Shown: positions 21,315 to 34,500, counted from the first letter of the stretch. The stretch: 46,235 nucleotides of DNA from Ophiosphaerella korrae (GCA_028456385.1 JALNQF010000330.1:1-46235); one strand, 5' to 3'. Notes: generated by a model from the letters alone, not told the origin. Program-made: numbers and translations.

Positions 21315-23640
21315 GAGTAGTAAATCTAATATACATAGGTTAGATTAAGATATTAGTAACAAGAAATATATAAGGCGGCGTAAATTTTAGTATATAAGTA
21401 CGTTAGATTAAGAGAAAGTCTTTAGAATTACTTTAAACTTAGGCTACTACCTTAGTATACCTAGTACTACTATACCTCTAAGTTATTATAAGATATATAT
21501 AGTAATAAAGATACTATTACGTTATATATTCTATATAATAGCCTATACGCTAGAAACGCAAGCTAGCTTTACGCGCTAAAACGTTACGTCGCGTTATATC
21601 CTTTTATCTCTCTAGAACTAATACTTATAAAAGCTAAGTTAAAGAGACGCTAAGAGTAATTAGAACGTAACAAGGCTAGAAATTATAATATATAGTAGTA
21701 GGATTTACTATTCTAATCTTAAAATAAACTATAACCTACGTAGCTACAAACTAGTATTTTAAAAGAGACCTCTTTAGAACTAGTAAGTTTATATATATAT
21801 AGCTAGCTATTATTTAACTAAGAATATAGATTAATATAGTACTTTGTTGTCCTAAATATTTAAGTAAGTAAGAACTCTTAGTACTTAGTTATTAGTAATA
21901 AGCTAGACTAACGCCCTCTAGTATATTTAAGAATAAGTTTTATTTAAATACTACTATTTTTATATATAGTAAAAAGCTTCCTATATATTATCTAGTTATA
22001 TATAGGTAAAGTAAATTCTTTATAAAGGTTTTTTAACTTTAGTTTATTAAAGGCAATTAATAATATATTAAGTTTAATAATAGTAGTATAGTAGCGCAGT
22101 AGAGGGTATTTAAATACCTATTATCTAGGCGACTATTTAGAAAGTTAGAAATTAGAAAATTAGAAAGGTAAAGTAGTACTTTTTTATATTATATCTAGTC
22201 GCTTATTTTACTATAGATAACCTAATAATACTAAAAGATACTTGCGTATATAGCTTAGCTAATATATTCTTTATTAAGGAATTAAAGATAGTTTATATAG
22301 ATAAGCTTAAAGTAAAGTTAAAGAGTAACTAAGATATTTAGATATTTATAGTATATATCTAAGAAGTATATATAATAATAGGTAGCTCTAATCTAATATA
22401 CTATATAGTAGTTAATAGTACTATAAGTTATTAATATAAGCTAAAGTAAAAGTAAGTATTTTTTAATCTTATATATATAGGTAGTAATTTTATTAGTAAC
22501 TTAATTATAAAATAGTAGACTACTTAGATTAGAGTTAGTTATCTTTAGGTTTAAATAGCTTAAGTAGTATAAGTTACTTTAGCTTTTAAGGCCTAGTACT
22601 TAATCCTATTACTTAAGACTATATAAGTATAAGATTACCTTTCTCTTTACTATCTATAACTTCTTTAACTTTAACTTTAGTATATAGCTTAGCCTTAATA
22701 CGTAATAACTACTTATTTTTAATTAAGCTAGTAATAAACTCTAAGCCTAGTTAGGTATTAAAAGCTTTACTAGTAGCGTAAGCGTTTAGATTTACCTTCT
22801 AAATAAGCTAGAGCTAAAGTTACTACTTTTTAACGTAAAGTATCTTTCTTACCTATAAGTTACTAACCTAGCTATATAGTATTAGATAGAGGCTACTCTA
22901 GCTTAGAGTACTAGCTAAGTTATACTAGTACTAGGCTTACTCTAAACACTTATTAAAAGTTATACGTTATTTTTTAGTAGTACTAAAAATAGTAAAAAGA
23001 AGTAGTATATCTTTTACTTCTAACTATAGGTAGCCTTATCTTATATAACTATAAGTTTAGTTTCTATTAAGCTTATTATCTTCTTCTTATAATATAGTAA
23101 TCTTCTTATTATATATATAGGCTAAAAAAGCTATAACCTAATAGTACTAAATATAAAGTATAGTAATATATTCTTTATAAAGGTATATTATCCTCTAGGC
23201 TTAAAAAAAGATAGTTTTAATATAGTAACTTTAAGGTAAGCTACTACTTTATAGCTATACTAGAGAGTCTATAGTTTCTAGTAGAAGGTTATTAAAAAAA
23301 GGAGTATATACTAATAACAAGCTACTAGATAACTACTAGCTTTTTAAAAAAGATATAGTATAGTAGTAAGTAGTAGAGTTACTTATATAGCTAGTATTCT
23401 ATAGTATAATAGTAGCTATTATATATATAGACTTAGTAGTATTATAGAAAGTAGTATTACTAATTAGCTACTTAAATAGCTATACAATATAAATTTTAAC
23501 TTTATATAAAATTAATTAATATATAGTCTATTTAGTATAAGAAGTTTTAGAAAGCTTTATTAAGCTAAGAGAGAATTTCTTCTTAGCTATATATAATCTT
23601 TTTTACTCTTAGCGCCTTTTTTTAGTATACTAATTATAGT
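21315..23640. other. RIP-decayed region, not identified
   Basis: TA-rich with CA/TG depletion. A CG-containing patch lies at 21535-21605. A plus-strand frame around 22460-22900 contains IGSNFISNLI, faintly like a retroviral protease (DSGA-x-x-NFIS), but neighbouring domains were not found. It could be the far 5' part of the helicase-type locus or another element. Confidence 0.35.
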
Positions 23641-24780
23641 TTATAATAGTTCTTATAGGTATAAGCTTAACTTACTTAACTTTATTAACTTCTTTAACTT
23701 CTTTATCTTCTTTATTTTTATTAGCTTCTTTATCTTTACTAGCTTCTTTACTAGGTAAGTTAAGTTCTAGATTTAATTAAGTAGATAGGCTTAGCTATTA
23801 CTACTTATCTATCTTAGTTTATTTAAACGCCTAAGTAGAAGTACTAGTAGTAGTATACTTTAAAGAAGGTAGAGAAAAGTTTTATAGTAGCTACGTAGAT
23901 AGTAGTATTTTATCTTACTAAGTATTTTAAGTAAGTTAATATACTATAAGCTCTAGATAATCTTAGTATACGTTAGAGAATACGTAGGAAAGTAATTTAC
24001 GTAGTAGCTAAATAGCTAATTAGAGTAAGTAGGTAATAAAGACTAGTTTACACTTAGTTAGATTATCTAGTATTAGCTACTTAGTATTATAGCTTTTAAG
24101 CGTAGTATTACTACTTAATAATAGCTTTAATACTTCCTAGAATAGTTATTTATAAGCTTTATTTAGTAGAGTATATTTATATTAAGAAAGGTCTATCTTA
24201 CTAAAAGTAAACTATTAGTAGCTACTATTAGCTTAGTATACTACCTCTTTAAGAAAAGAGGCTAAACTAAGTACGTCTAATAAGATTAATAATAATATAT
24301 TTAAAAATAGTAACTAGTTATATAGTAGAATCTAACACGTTTATATATTATTACTAAGACTCTTTACTTCTATTTCTTTAGAGATTAAAGTCTAAGTACG
24401 TACTATCTAAGTAACCTAATATAAGTATTATATAAATAAACTAATAAGAGTATATAAGTAGCTAAGCTTTAAACTTTATAATTAAAAAAGAGAACGTCTA
24501 GCTTATAATAAGAAAAGGTATTTATAATTTACTAATAAAGAGATATATTTTAAAAGAGAGAAGCTATCTATATAAGTCTATATCTTAATCTACTTAGCTT
24601 ACTAATATAAATTAGATAAATTTAAGAAATAAGTATTTTAAGTATATAGTAGAGTATAAGTTTACTATTTATAGAGAATATAAGTATATAGTTTAGCTAG
24701 ACTAAATAGAAAGCTATTTATAGAGCTAAAACTATAAGCTATTTTAAAAATAAGTAGAGGTAGTAAAAGAAGATATTTAA
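23640..24780. other. RIP-decayed, low-complexity lead-in to the helicase-type frame
   Basis: A run of TTCTTTA-type units lies at 23690-23760. The rest holds no motif I can read with confidence. By position it would hold the N-terminus, including the zinc-finger part expected of the OrsD-like family. Confidence 0.3.
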
Positions 24781-27135
24781 AACTAGCCTAGTATATTCTA
24801 ATATCTTATTAGGGTTAAAATACTAAGCTATATTAACTAGCCTATTAAGTAGTTACTAGTATATAGTAATAGTTTATTATACTAGTTAGCTCTAGACTAC
24901 TACTATTATATTTATTAAAGAATAAAAAGTATAAAGGAATACTAGTAAAAATAGTACTAATACTCTATAGCTAAAGTACGTAAAGGCTCTAAAGTAGTAA
25001 AGAAAGTAAAAATTAAGTAGCGTATATAAAGAGGAGTAAAAGAGGTTTATTACTAGTAACTTTTTATATTCTACTATAACTCTTAGTATTTTAAGGTATA
25101 GTAACCTATAATAGATAACTTAAATACTATTCCTATAGATAGTAATATAGTATAAGTATAAGTAGGTAAAGAGATAGCTAAGGCGTAGGAAGAAGTTAAG
25201 AAGTAAGTATAGAACTTAATCTAAGATAGTAAAAGAAATAAAGTAAATCTATAGTTAGAGTAAATATAGTAGTTACTATACTTAGTAGGTATAAAGAGGC
25301 TAGATTTACTAGTATATATTAAAGAACCTATTACTAAACTTAATCCTAAGAAAGAGATAGAAGTAAAGTCTATTAAAGTAGTAATTTAGGTAGCTATAGA
25401 TAGATTAGTATAGTTTAGCTAGGTATTTATTATTAACTATATTAGGGTATTTATTAGGTTAGAGGTAATTTAAACTAAAAAGTACTAGATATAGTTCTTG
25501 ATATTATAGCTATATATAGATAAAAAGTCTATTATAAAGTATTTTTAGCTATAAAAGTAGATATTAGTATTTTTTATACGTACGTAAAAAGAGTATATAT
25601 AGAAAAGCTTATAGTACTATTTTATATAGTAGTAGAAAGAAGTATAAAAAGTATTAATTAAAAAAGTAAGAAGTAGTATAAAAGTAGATAAAGAAGAATA
25701 TATAAATAAAGATAGAGATAAAGATAGAGATAAAGATAGAGATAAAGATAGAGATAAAGATAAAGAGATATTAGATAAAAGAATAAGTAAAATAGATAAA
25801 GGTAAAGAGTAAGAGAGCTAAGTATAGTATAACTAACTAGAAATATTATTAAAAATCTAGAAAGTATATTTAGAATTTTGTATCGCGTTATTAAATTAGC
25901 TTATTACTTAAAAAGAGTATAATAGTCTATTAGTATATATATTAGTAGTTTTAGGCGTAAAAGAAAATAGTTAAAAAAAGCCTAAGTAGTATCTACCTAT
26001 TTTATTAGTAGTTATTAAAGTAGCCTAATTTATAGTAGTATAGTAAGCGTTAGAGTTATTAGGTCTATTTAATAAAACTAATTTTAATAGTAATAGGATA
26101 TATAAAAGTAATAAGAGTAGCTTACTATACTAACTTAAAGGATATTTATAGTTTATATAAGAGATAATAGATAAGTTTATAGTCTAAAGTAGCTATAAGC
26201 CTATATAGTAGATATTAGATTTATAAATATATAAGCTAAAGATCTATTATAATATAATATCCTATAGCTATATTAAGTAGATAAGGTAAAACAAGTTATT
26301 ATATAAAGATTTATATTTTAATATAGTATAGTTCTATAGTATAGTATATAGGTTAGTAGTTAAGAGCTAGTAGTTATTAATAGAAGAGTTATTATTTAGT
26401 AAAAGTAAGGCTATAGAATCTATACCTAGTATTCTATAAAAGAGTTTACGTAATAACCTAATAAATAAGTAGGCTAAGTAGAATTTTTTAAAAGACTACT
26501 AAACGTAAATACTTATAGATAGAGAGAAGTAGTTATTTAAGTAGGTAAGAAAAGATACTAGTATTAGGGATAGATTTATAAAGCTAAGAACGTAGTCTAG
26601 AATTAATAGAAAAGAGGTAGAGTAGTATATAGACTAGGTAATTAAGTTTTAAAAGAAGTTAATTATATTAGTGTATATAGTAAGTAGATAACTTACTAGA
26701 GAGCTAGAAATATTAAGTATATAGTATAGTAATATAGTAAAAGGTAAGTACTATAATATATTTATTAAGGATAGTATAGGTATATTTACTACGTAGTACT
26801 ATAAGAGATATAATATAAGTAGTAATATAAAAGTAATTTATAGGTATTTACTATATAAAGTAAAAGAGTTATTAGTATAGTATATATAGTTAGTATTACT
26901 ATTCTAGTAGTAGTTAGAAGTAATAATATAAGAAAAGGAGGTAATTTTATACTATATATAGCTAGCTAACCTAAGTAGATATAAGTAGATAAGTAATAAG
27001 TTATAAGAAGCGTTAAAGCGTAAGAGTAGAGTAAAGTTAGAGAAAAGATTAATAATTATAGTATATTATAAGATAGTAATTAGTATTAGCTAGAGATTTA
27101 TACGTAGATCTATAGTATTTAGGATAGAAGAAGAG
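24780..27135 (+). pseudogene. Telomere-linked RecQ-helicase-type protein, N-terminal (OrsD/DUF3505-like) half, RIP-killed
   Basis: One plus-strand frame of about 785 codons with no net frameshift; checkpoints at 24973, 25171, 25711, 25879, 26761 and 27103 are in phase, and stops are only TAA/TAG. Recognisable passages: LNPKKEIE near 25350, FCIALLNQLI near 25875, LTRELEILSI near 26690 (family PARGPELLSI), YYNIFIKDSIGIFTTQYYKR near 26750 (family RNIFIEDGxVxFxTxYHKGY), KVIYRYLLYKVKELLVQYI near 26835 (family KIIHRYLPREVGELLVYYL), and ISISQRFIRRSIVFR near 27080 (family ISRRFxRGS). Q stands for a TAG/TAA position. Proteins with these blocks usually continue into a DEAD/RecQ helicase; that part is absent because a Gypsy LTR starts at 27136. 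Family assignment is from memory of the conserved blocks, not from a search. Confidence 0.65.
25708..25762 (+). repeat. 12-bp tandem repeat in the helicase-type frame
   Basis: AAAGATAGAGAT repeated about four times, in frame, giving a DRDK repeat. A charged linker in the encoded protein. Confidence 0.85.
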
Positions 27136-27627
27136 TATTATAGGCGTAACAAGAGAAATCGAGATAGAACTAATTAATCCTAACTTAGATGCTAATAAAG
27201 TATAAGACGAGTAGGGTAATAACTTTAATTAGGAAACTACCTATAATTAGGATATATAGTAGTAATCTATAATTACGTATAAATAGATTAAAGTAATCTA
27301 TAATAACGTACGTATAGATTAAAGGTAATCTATAGTTACGTACTAATAGATTAAAGGTAATCTATAGTTACGTACTAATAGATTAGTAGTAATTTATAGT
27401 ATTGTATAAATAGATTAGTATAGGTATATAGTTAATATAATAGGTATTATTAGGATACTATTAGTAATTTAATCCTTTTACTATAGAACGCTAATATAAG
27501 ATAGTTGTAAAATATCTTCTATTATTTATAGTTTATTATAGACTATAACACGAGCTTTTGTTATTACCTCCTAATCTACTAACTCCTAAAATAGGTACTT
27601 GTAGTTAATAATAGGAGGCTAGTAATA
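27136..27627 (+). repeat. 5' LTR of Gypsy copy E5
   Basis: Starts TATTATAGGCG and ends GGCTAGTAATA. Between 27265 and 27415 there are about five tandem ~32-base units containing AATCTATAGTTACGTACTAA. The 3' LTR of the same copy lacks these units and has a different repeat instead. Confidence 0.8.
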
Positions 27628-30600
27628 CTTTACTAATCTAGTTATTAAGAGGAGTAAAGCGTAAGTAGCGTATAGTCTAGCTAATATAATAGTAGAAAGT
27701 TTAGCTAAATAAGTAGCTAAAACACCTATAAGTAGTTATAAGTTAGATAATACTATATAGAAGGTAATTAGAGAATATATAAATAACTTAATCTCTAAAA
27801 AAGAAGATATAAAAATAGTAATCGACGCCTTAGAAATATAGAATAAAGAACTATAAGATTATTTAAAATAGAATAAAGTATAAATTAAAGCTATTATTAA
27901 AGGATAGAACTAGATAGAACTAATTACTTAATAACTAGAGATAAGCGCAACTAAGAAGCTACCTAAGATACTAGTCCTTAAGAAATTTAATAGAATAAGA
28001 GAGAAATTAAGACCTTTTATAGTATTAGTATAACTCTAAATAGATATACAAGTACTATACTTTAATATAGATAAAAAGAAGGTAATATATATTAGACTAT
28101 ACCTCGAAGAAGATATAATAAGATAGTATAAGCCTTACTAGATAGATTATATAATATACTCTCTAATAACCTAGAAGGATAAGACTAGAGCTATTTTTAG
28201 AAGTTATAAATACTTTACTAAACAAATAAGAGTAGTATTTAGGGATATAGATATTACCTAATAAGCTAAAGAAAAACTTAAGAAGCTTATACAAAGTAAG
28301 AGTGTTCCTAAATATATATTATAATTTAAACAACTAAGCTAAAATATAGAATAAAATAAGTTAGCCTTAATATTATAATTTAAACAAAGACTAAACTTAA
28401 AAATCTAATACAAAATAATCTATATAGAGAAACCTAGGACACTAGAAGCCCTAAAACAATAGGTAATCTAAATTAACAATAACCTTCGAGAATAGAAAAA
28501 GAATAAGTATAGTAGCTAAACTAGGAACTAGGATACTAGAGACCCTATAATCCTTAACGCTAACAAGGATAGAAAGAAAAAGAAGAACAAAGACTTTACG
28601 TACTTTAATTATAGTAAAAAAAGCTACTACGTAAAAGACTACTAGTTATAAAAGAAAAAGGACGTAGTATATTATAAATATAAGAAACTAGGACACTTTA
28701 TAAAAGACTATAAAAGTAAAGACTATAAGAAAGATAAAGAAGCTTAGTTAAAAACAATAGAAAAGAAGAAAGAAGCACTATAAGTATAGGCTAAACTTTA
28801 GGAGAAGGTAGCTAAAAGTAAAGAAATATAATATATAATACTCTATTAGACCTTTTATTATAAAGATAACTACTATATATATTATTCTAGTAAAGAGAGA
28901 GTAGGATAGTTCCTATAAAAAAATAGAGTAGTAGTAATAAAAGAAAGTAGAATAAAAGCGTAGCTAGAAGAAATAGTATATGTAATAGACCTACTAGTAG
29001 AAGATCTAGAAAGAGAAGAGCTCTTAGTACTATTAATCTAGGCTAAAGGACTAGTACTAGATAAAGAGACTACTATAACTTCTAAAAGCTTATAAGGAAG
29101 TAAGAGACAAGTTAGTATAAAAAGTATAGAGTATACCTAGCTAGATATATATAGCTATAATAGCTATATAACTATAGTTATAGAAGAATAAAATAAAGAA
29201 TAGAGATTTATTTAAATATACTTAATAGTTATAAGTATAGAGGAAGCGTATAAAGACTAGAAGGAGCGTAATCCTAAAGAAATAAAGTTTATACTATTTT
29301 AGAAATAGATAAAGTAATATATAGTTATAGTAAAAAGGATACCTATATAAAGAGAGTAGTAATACTTTATAAAGAAAACGCGATAGATTAACAAAGCCTA
29401 TATACTAAGAGTACTAGTAGTATACTATATCCTAACTATAGATACACCTAGAAAAGATAAATACTAAGAAGGGGATAATAAGATTATAAACCTAAAGCAT
29501 CTAGTATACTTTAAAGTATTATAGATATTATACTTAGATAAGAACTATATTATATATAGGAACTCTAAAGCAAATAACAACGTATAGCTTATAAGAAGAA
29601 GAGGCTATAATTATATAAGAGTAATTCTAGTAAAAAATATCTAAAGATAGGAAATAACTTTAGAAGATAGATACTTAGTAGTAAAGCTAAGACTAAAACT
29701 ATCTAAGAAATGCGTCTAAAGAAGACTATAGTACAAATATATATATAATAAATATCTAAAATATAAAGAATATAAACTTAAAATAAGGCTATAGCTATAG
29801 AAAAATAGACAATTTATAAAATTACCTAAGTAAGAATAACTAGAAAGTATAAGAGGCCTATATATTACTAAAACAAGTATATACTAAGAAAAGAAAGTAT
29901 AATTAATAATTAATAGTAGAGCTACAAGTAACTTTATATCTAAGAAGTTTGTAGAAATATAAGGGATACGTTATACAACAAAGAAGTACTTTTAATAACT
30001 AAGTATAATTAAAAGAAAACTATTCTAGGAACTAATTAAGTTCGAGATAGTTCTCTCTATATTAGAACTAGAAAGGATAACGATTAAGAATATAGTTATA
30101 GATATAACGACAATTAATAACAAGTAAGATATAATACTAGAGATACTATAGTTGTAAATAACTAACCTACACATTAATTAGAGAATAGGAAAAATTAGCT
30201 ACTATAAAATAGACACGCTAAAGGCTAATATAAGTACTTATAAAGGAAAATTTCTAGAAGAATATAAAAAATAAGAGAAATAGCTTATAGAACCTAAGGA
30301 ATATCTTCTAGAATATTAGCTATAGGACTTAGCAATAGACCTAAAAGAAGTTAAAGATATAAGATAGAGCCTAGTCTATAGAAAAATAGAAGAAGAATCT
30401 AAAATTAAATAAGCATTTATTAAAAATACAATTAAGAAAGGATAGATATAAGAATTTAAATCTTTAGTAGTATACTAACTTATATTTATAGATAAGAAGA
30501 GAATAAGTAATAAAAGACCTTACGTAGATTTTAGAAAAACTAATATAGTTATAAACAAGAACTAATACCTCTTACTACAAATAAATAGAATATAAGATAA

Positions 30601-33600
30601 GCTATAGAAAGTAAAAATCTTTATAAAACTAGATATCTAGAACGCCTACTACTAGATTAGAATTAAGGAAGGAGACGAGTAGAAAATAGCGTTTAGAACA
30701 CAATACAGATTATATAAATACTTAGTTATACTCTTTAGGTTAATAAACGCACTAGCTGTATTCTAAGAAAGAATTAATATAGTACTAAGAGAGTACTTAG
30801 ATATATTTATATTTGTATACCTAGATAATATCTTTATATTCTTAGAAATAGAAAAAGAATATATACAATATATACATAAAGTGCTAGAGAAATTAGTAGA
30901 AAGTAAACTATTCCTTAAAATAAGGAAATGCGAATTCTATACAAAAGAAATAGATTTCCTTAGATTTATTATAGAACTAGGAAAAATTAAGATTAACTTA
31001 AAAAAGATTAGATTAATTAATAAATAGCTAACACTAAGAAACCTAAAAGAGGTACAATAATTCTATAGGTTAGTAAACTTCTATAGAAAGTTAATAGTAA
31101 GATAGTTTAAAGATATAGAACTAATAACAAGACTTATAAAAAAAGACACGCTATTTAAATAGATAAAGTAATATAATAAAGTATTTAATAAGATTAAAAA
31201 GAAGTTTATAAGAAACCTAGTTATTAAAATATATAACCTAGACCTACTAGCGATTATAAAAATAGATGTATCTAACTTAGTCTATAGAATAGTACTAATA
31301 CAAGAAGACCTAAAGACTAAGAAAGAATACCTAGTTAAATACTTCTCTAAAAAGATAAAAATAGTAGAACTTAATTACTTAATTTATAATAAAGAGATAC
31401 TAGCAATCTATAAAGTATTTAAATAATAGAGAGTATACTTATAAAGAGTAAAGTATTAGATAAAAGTCTATATAGACTATAAGAATCTTATAAGATTTAT
31501 ACTAAATAAAGAACTATTACAATAATATACAAGATAGTAGGAATTTCTATTAATATTTAATATAGAAATTATATATATAAAAGGGAAAGATAACTAATTT
31601 ATAGACGCCTTTAGTAGAAGACTAGACTTATAAGAAGAAGTAAGCACTACTAGTATAGTTCTAATCAAGAACAAAGAAGGATATTTAGTCCTAAACATAC
31701 CTAAAATAGCCGCAACACTCGAAAGAACGAGCAGCAAGCTAGACGAATAGATTTAGAAAATAACGCAAGAAGTATCTAAAGAAATAGAAAAACTAAAAAC
31801 TTAAGAAGGACTAGCACAAGCCTATAGAAGAATATATATTCTAAAAAAGATCTAAAGAGAATTTATACAGCAATTCTACAAATTGCTAGTATATAGACAC
31901 TAAGGTATTAACAAGATATTAGATAGACTCTTAAGGGACTATTACATCCTAAAGGCAAGATAACTAGTAATAGAAGTACTACGAGACTATATAGAATGCT
32001 ATAGAAACAAACACAACAGACACGCACTATACAGAATACTACAACTAATAGAGATACTAGAATAACTATAGGGAATTATTACAATAGACTTTATTACGAA
32101 ATTACCTAAGTCTAAGGACCTAATATCAGGAGTCGAGTATAATAGAATCCTAACAATAGTAGATAAACTTACGAAGTACTTATACTTTAGACTATATAAA
32201 GAAAAAAGTAGAATAGAAGTCGTAGCTTACTAGGTTCTAGGAACTGTAATTAGCTAACACGGACTACTAGATAAAATTATTACAGATAGAGACGTAAGAT
32301 TTACATTAAAACTATAGGGAATAATAACAGCATAATTAGGAATTAAACATGCAATATTAATAGTATACTACTTACAGATAGACAGATAATTAGAACGCAT
32401 AAATTAGATAGTAGAACAATACCTAAGATACTACCTTAATTACAACTAGAATAACTAGGTACAACTACTACCTATAGCACAACTAGTATACAACAGCGCA
32501 AAGAATATAGTAATAGAAGTAACGCCTTTCTTTATAAACTATAGATTCGAGCCTAATATATACTAGATACTAAGAAACTAGATATCTTAGTCTCTAAGAG
32601 GAGAAAACTTTGCTAATAGACTTAAGAATATACAGAATTAACTAAGATAGGACGCAGAATTCCTATATAATCGCATAGCTAAGTACTACAACAAGAAATA
32701 TAAAGAAGGACCCTAATTTAGAGAGGGAGAAAAAGTATAGTTAGTATAGAAAAACATTAAGAGCAAGAGACTAAGCTTAAAACTAGACTACGTTAAGATA
32801 AGACTATACAAAATTAAGAAAGAAGTTACGCTAGTTATATTTAAACTAAAGCTACTAAACAAAATAAGAATATACCTAACCTTCTACGTAGTACTACTCG
32901 AGACAGTACTACAAAACGCAGAACTACTAGTATACAAAGTAGACACGTATAGAGAACAAGAAGAATAGAAAGTAAAAGAAATCCTAGTATACTAGTTCTA
33001 TAACAGCAAGAACTACTATCTAGTAAAATAGACAGGCACAGACGAAAAAGGACAACTATAGGAAGAAACATAGGAACTAGAAGATAACCTTAATTACCCT
33101 AAGAAACTAGAGGACTTCTAAAGTCAAAACCCTCTAGAACGCCTAGCAGCGAGTTAAGAAAACTAACAATACTATTGCTAGACAGAGAGGCGATAGGAGC
33201 GCCTAATATAATAGGAGCTAGAGCAACCTCTACTGTATTATCTAAATCCAATTCAGCCTCTAAGGCACGAGACTATTTAGACGACTTAGCGTTATTATAA
33301 GCCTTTATCTTCTAAAGACGCTTAATATAGGAATAAAGCTCTGCTAGCTTATAAAGAGTTAACTTGCGCTTAGCCTTAGTAGCAGCAAGCTATAACGATA
33401 ATTGCGCTTAAGCCCTATTAACGGCTTACCCTACACAACTTAGTAGAAGGAGACTACATAGAAATTAAACACTTACACTCTATAAGCAAAACCCTAGAGG
33501 AAACACACTTATACTAGATATTAGCGAGAATACACTCGTTATAGTGTTTACTATCCTTTAAAGATATAAGACAAGTAAGACCTAATTTAGCACAACGACA

Positions 33601-33774
33601 ATACAGGAACATCTTAACCCCGTTGCAAATAATACGAGCTATAAAGAGAAGTTTATTACGCTAGGACTAAGATAGTATAGAGAGTAATAAAGAACTAAGG
33701 ATTAACAAAGAAATAGGATTAATAACCTTAGCACTAGCACGGAGAAATAAGGAACTGCGTAGAAGAGGGAATAG
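27628..33774 (+). mobile_element. Ty3/Gypsy chromovirus copy E5, most complete internal region
   Basis: Same organisation as E2: gag (about 27640-28800) with knuckles near 28590-28720, protease near 29910-30190, and RT near 30470-31060. The YLDD block near 30820 reads YLDNI here, with the second Asp lost. RNase H lies near 31250-31620, integrase near 31870-32700, chromodomain near 32970-33110, then the 3' extension. The gag checkpoint (27974) and the extension (33107-33913) are in the same frame, so again no net indel over ~6 kb. From about 31700 rightwards CA and TG are clearly more frequent, i.e. RIP is lighter. Confidence 0.9.
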
Positions 33775-33913
33775 TGTTACAGCAGTAACAAGGGAAACTA
33801 AGATAGAACTAATTAGTCTACGCTTAGCTGCTAACGAAGTATAGGATAAGCGGGGTAACAACTTATAGGACAACAAGTTCGATTAGGAAGCTAACTATAA
33901 TATAGACACGTAA
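33107..33913 (+). pseudogene. 3' extension of the pol frame crossing into the LTR (E5, best preserved)
   Basis: Continues in frame from the chromodomain end (LEDF at 33107) for about 268 codons to TAA at 33911, crossing the LTR start at 33775. Readable passages are NLVEGDYIEIKHLHSISKTL, ILARIHSL, LSFKDIRQVRPNLAQRQYRN, SNKELRINKEIGLITLALAR and TREIEIELIS-like TRETKIELISLRLAANEV. Stops are TAA/TAG only. No domain recognised; no signal peptide or membrane helix seen. The opposite strand also shows a short open frame here, which is a shadow. Confidence 0.6.
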
Positions 33914-34235
33914 TAGATTTGTAAATTCGCGATCTTAGTAAACATAAAGCTACGAAGCTATTATATAACAAATTTGTAAATTCGCGATCTTAGTAAATAC
34001 AAAGTAACAAAGCTGCTAAGATATTATTACTATATAGTTAGTAGTAATGCGCATCGTTAGGATAGTATTGGCAATTTAATCCTTTAACTACGGAACGCTA
34101 ATACGAGACAGTTACAAAACATCTTCTATTAATTATAGTTATTGTAGATCCCTACACGAACTTTTGTTATTACCTTACAATCTACTAACTTTTCCAAGAC
34201 AGGTACCTGTAGTCGACGACAGGAGGCCCGTTACA
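33775..34235 (+). repeat. 3' LTR of Gypsy copy E5
   Basis: Begins TGTTACAGCAG after the purine run AGAAGAGGGAATAG (likely polypurine tract) and ends GGCCCGTTACA, giving the canonical TG...CA with TGTTAC/GTTACA inverted ends. It is the least mutated LTR in the window and defines the family ends. Confidence 0.9.
33917..33997 (+). repeat. 26-bp direct repeat within the E5 3' LTR
   Basis: ATTTGTAAATTCGCGATCTT plus AGTAAA occurs at 33917-33942 and again exactly at 33972-33997, 55 bases apart. Absent from the other LTRs, which carry unrelated AATCTATA-based repeats at this position. Confidence 0.85.
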
Positions 34236-34500
34236 TTAAAGTTGTGTTCCTAAAGTAGAAAAAATCTAACACGCTAATCCTAAATTAGTATATTTCTAAC
34301 ACAACTTTCTCTTAGTAATACTCTTATAGATAAGTATAAAATAAAAAAAGCTAGGAAGCTATTTTGTGTAGAATTATGCAAGGAATCTAAATCTACTCTT
34401 AGATTTCTTATAGCTATTACGATTGTTAAGATATAGGTCGTTAAAGTTTTGTTCCTAAAGTAAAAAAAATCCAATAAGCTAATCCTAAATTAGTATATTT
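34236..34500. repeat. Paired ~62-bp direct repeats right of Gypsy copy E5
   Basis: A segment with TGTTCCTAAAGTAGAAAAAA and GCTAATCCTAAATTAGTATA occurs at about 34242-34303 and again at about 34446-34507, roughly 204 bases apart. Each copy includes the palindrome CTAATCCTAAATTAG. It does not continue the helicase-type gene interrupted at 27135. Identity unknown. Confidence 0.6.

Noticed and set aside
22460..22900. Aspartic-protease-like NFIS motif
   Set aside because: Only one short motif with no flanking zinc knuckle or RT; too weak to call a second retrotransposon.
32841..33071. Minus-strand open frame of 76 codons rich in Leu/Val
   Set aside because: Antisense of the integrase/chromodomain region of copy E5; the hydrophobic look is an artefact of AT-rich complement.
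33667..33876. Minus-strand open frame of 69 codons; its counterpart at 18330-18548
   Set aside because: Both are the complement of the pol 3' extension in E5 and E4; the sense frame is conserved, the antisense one is not.
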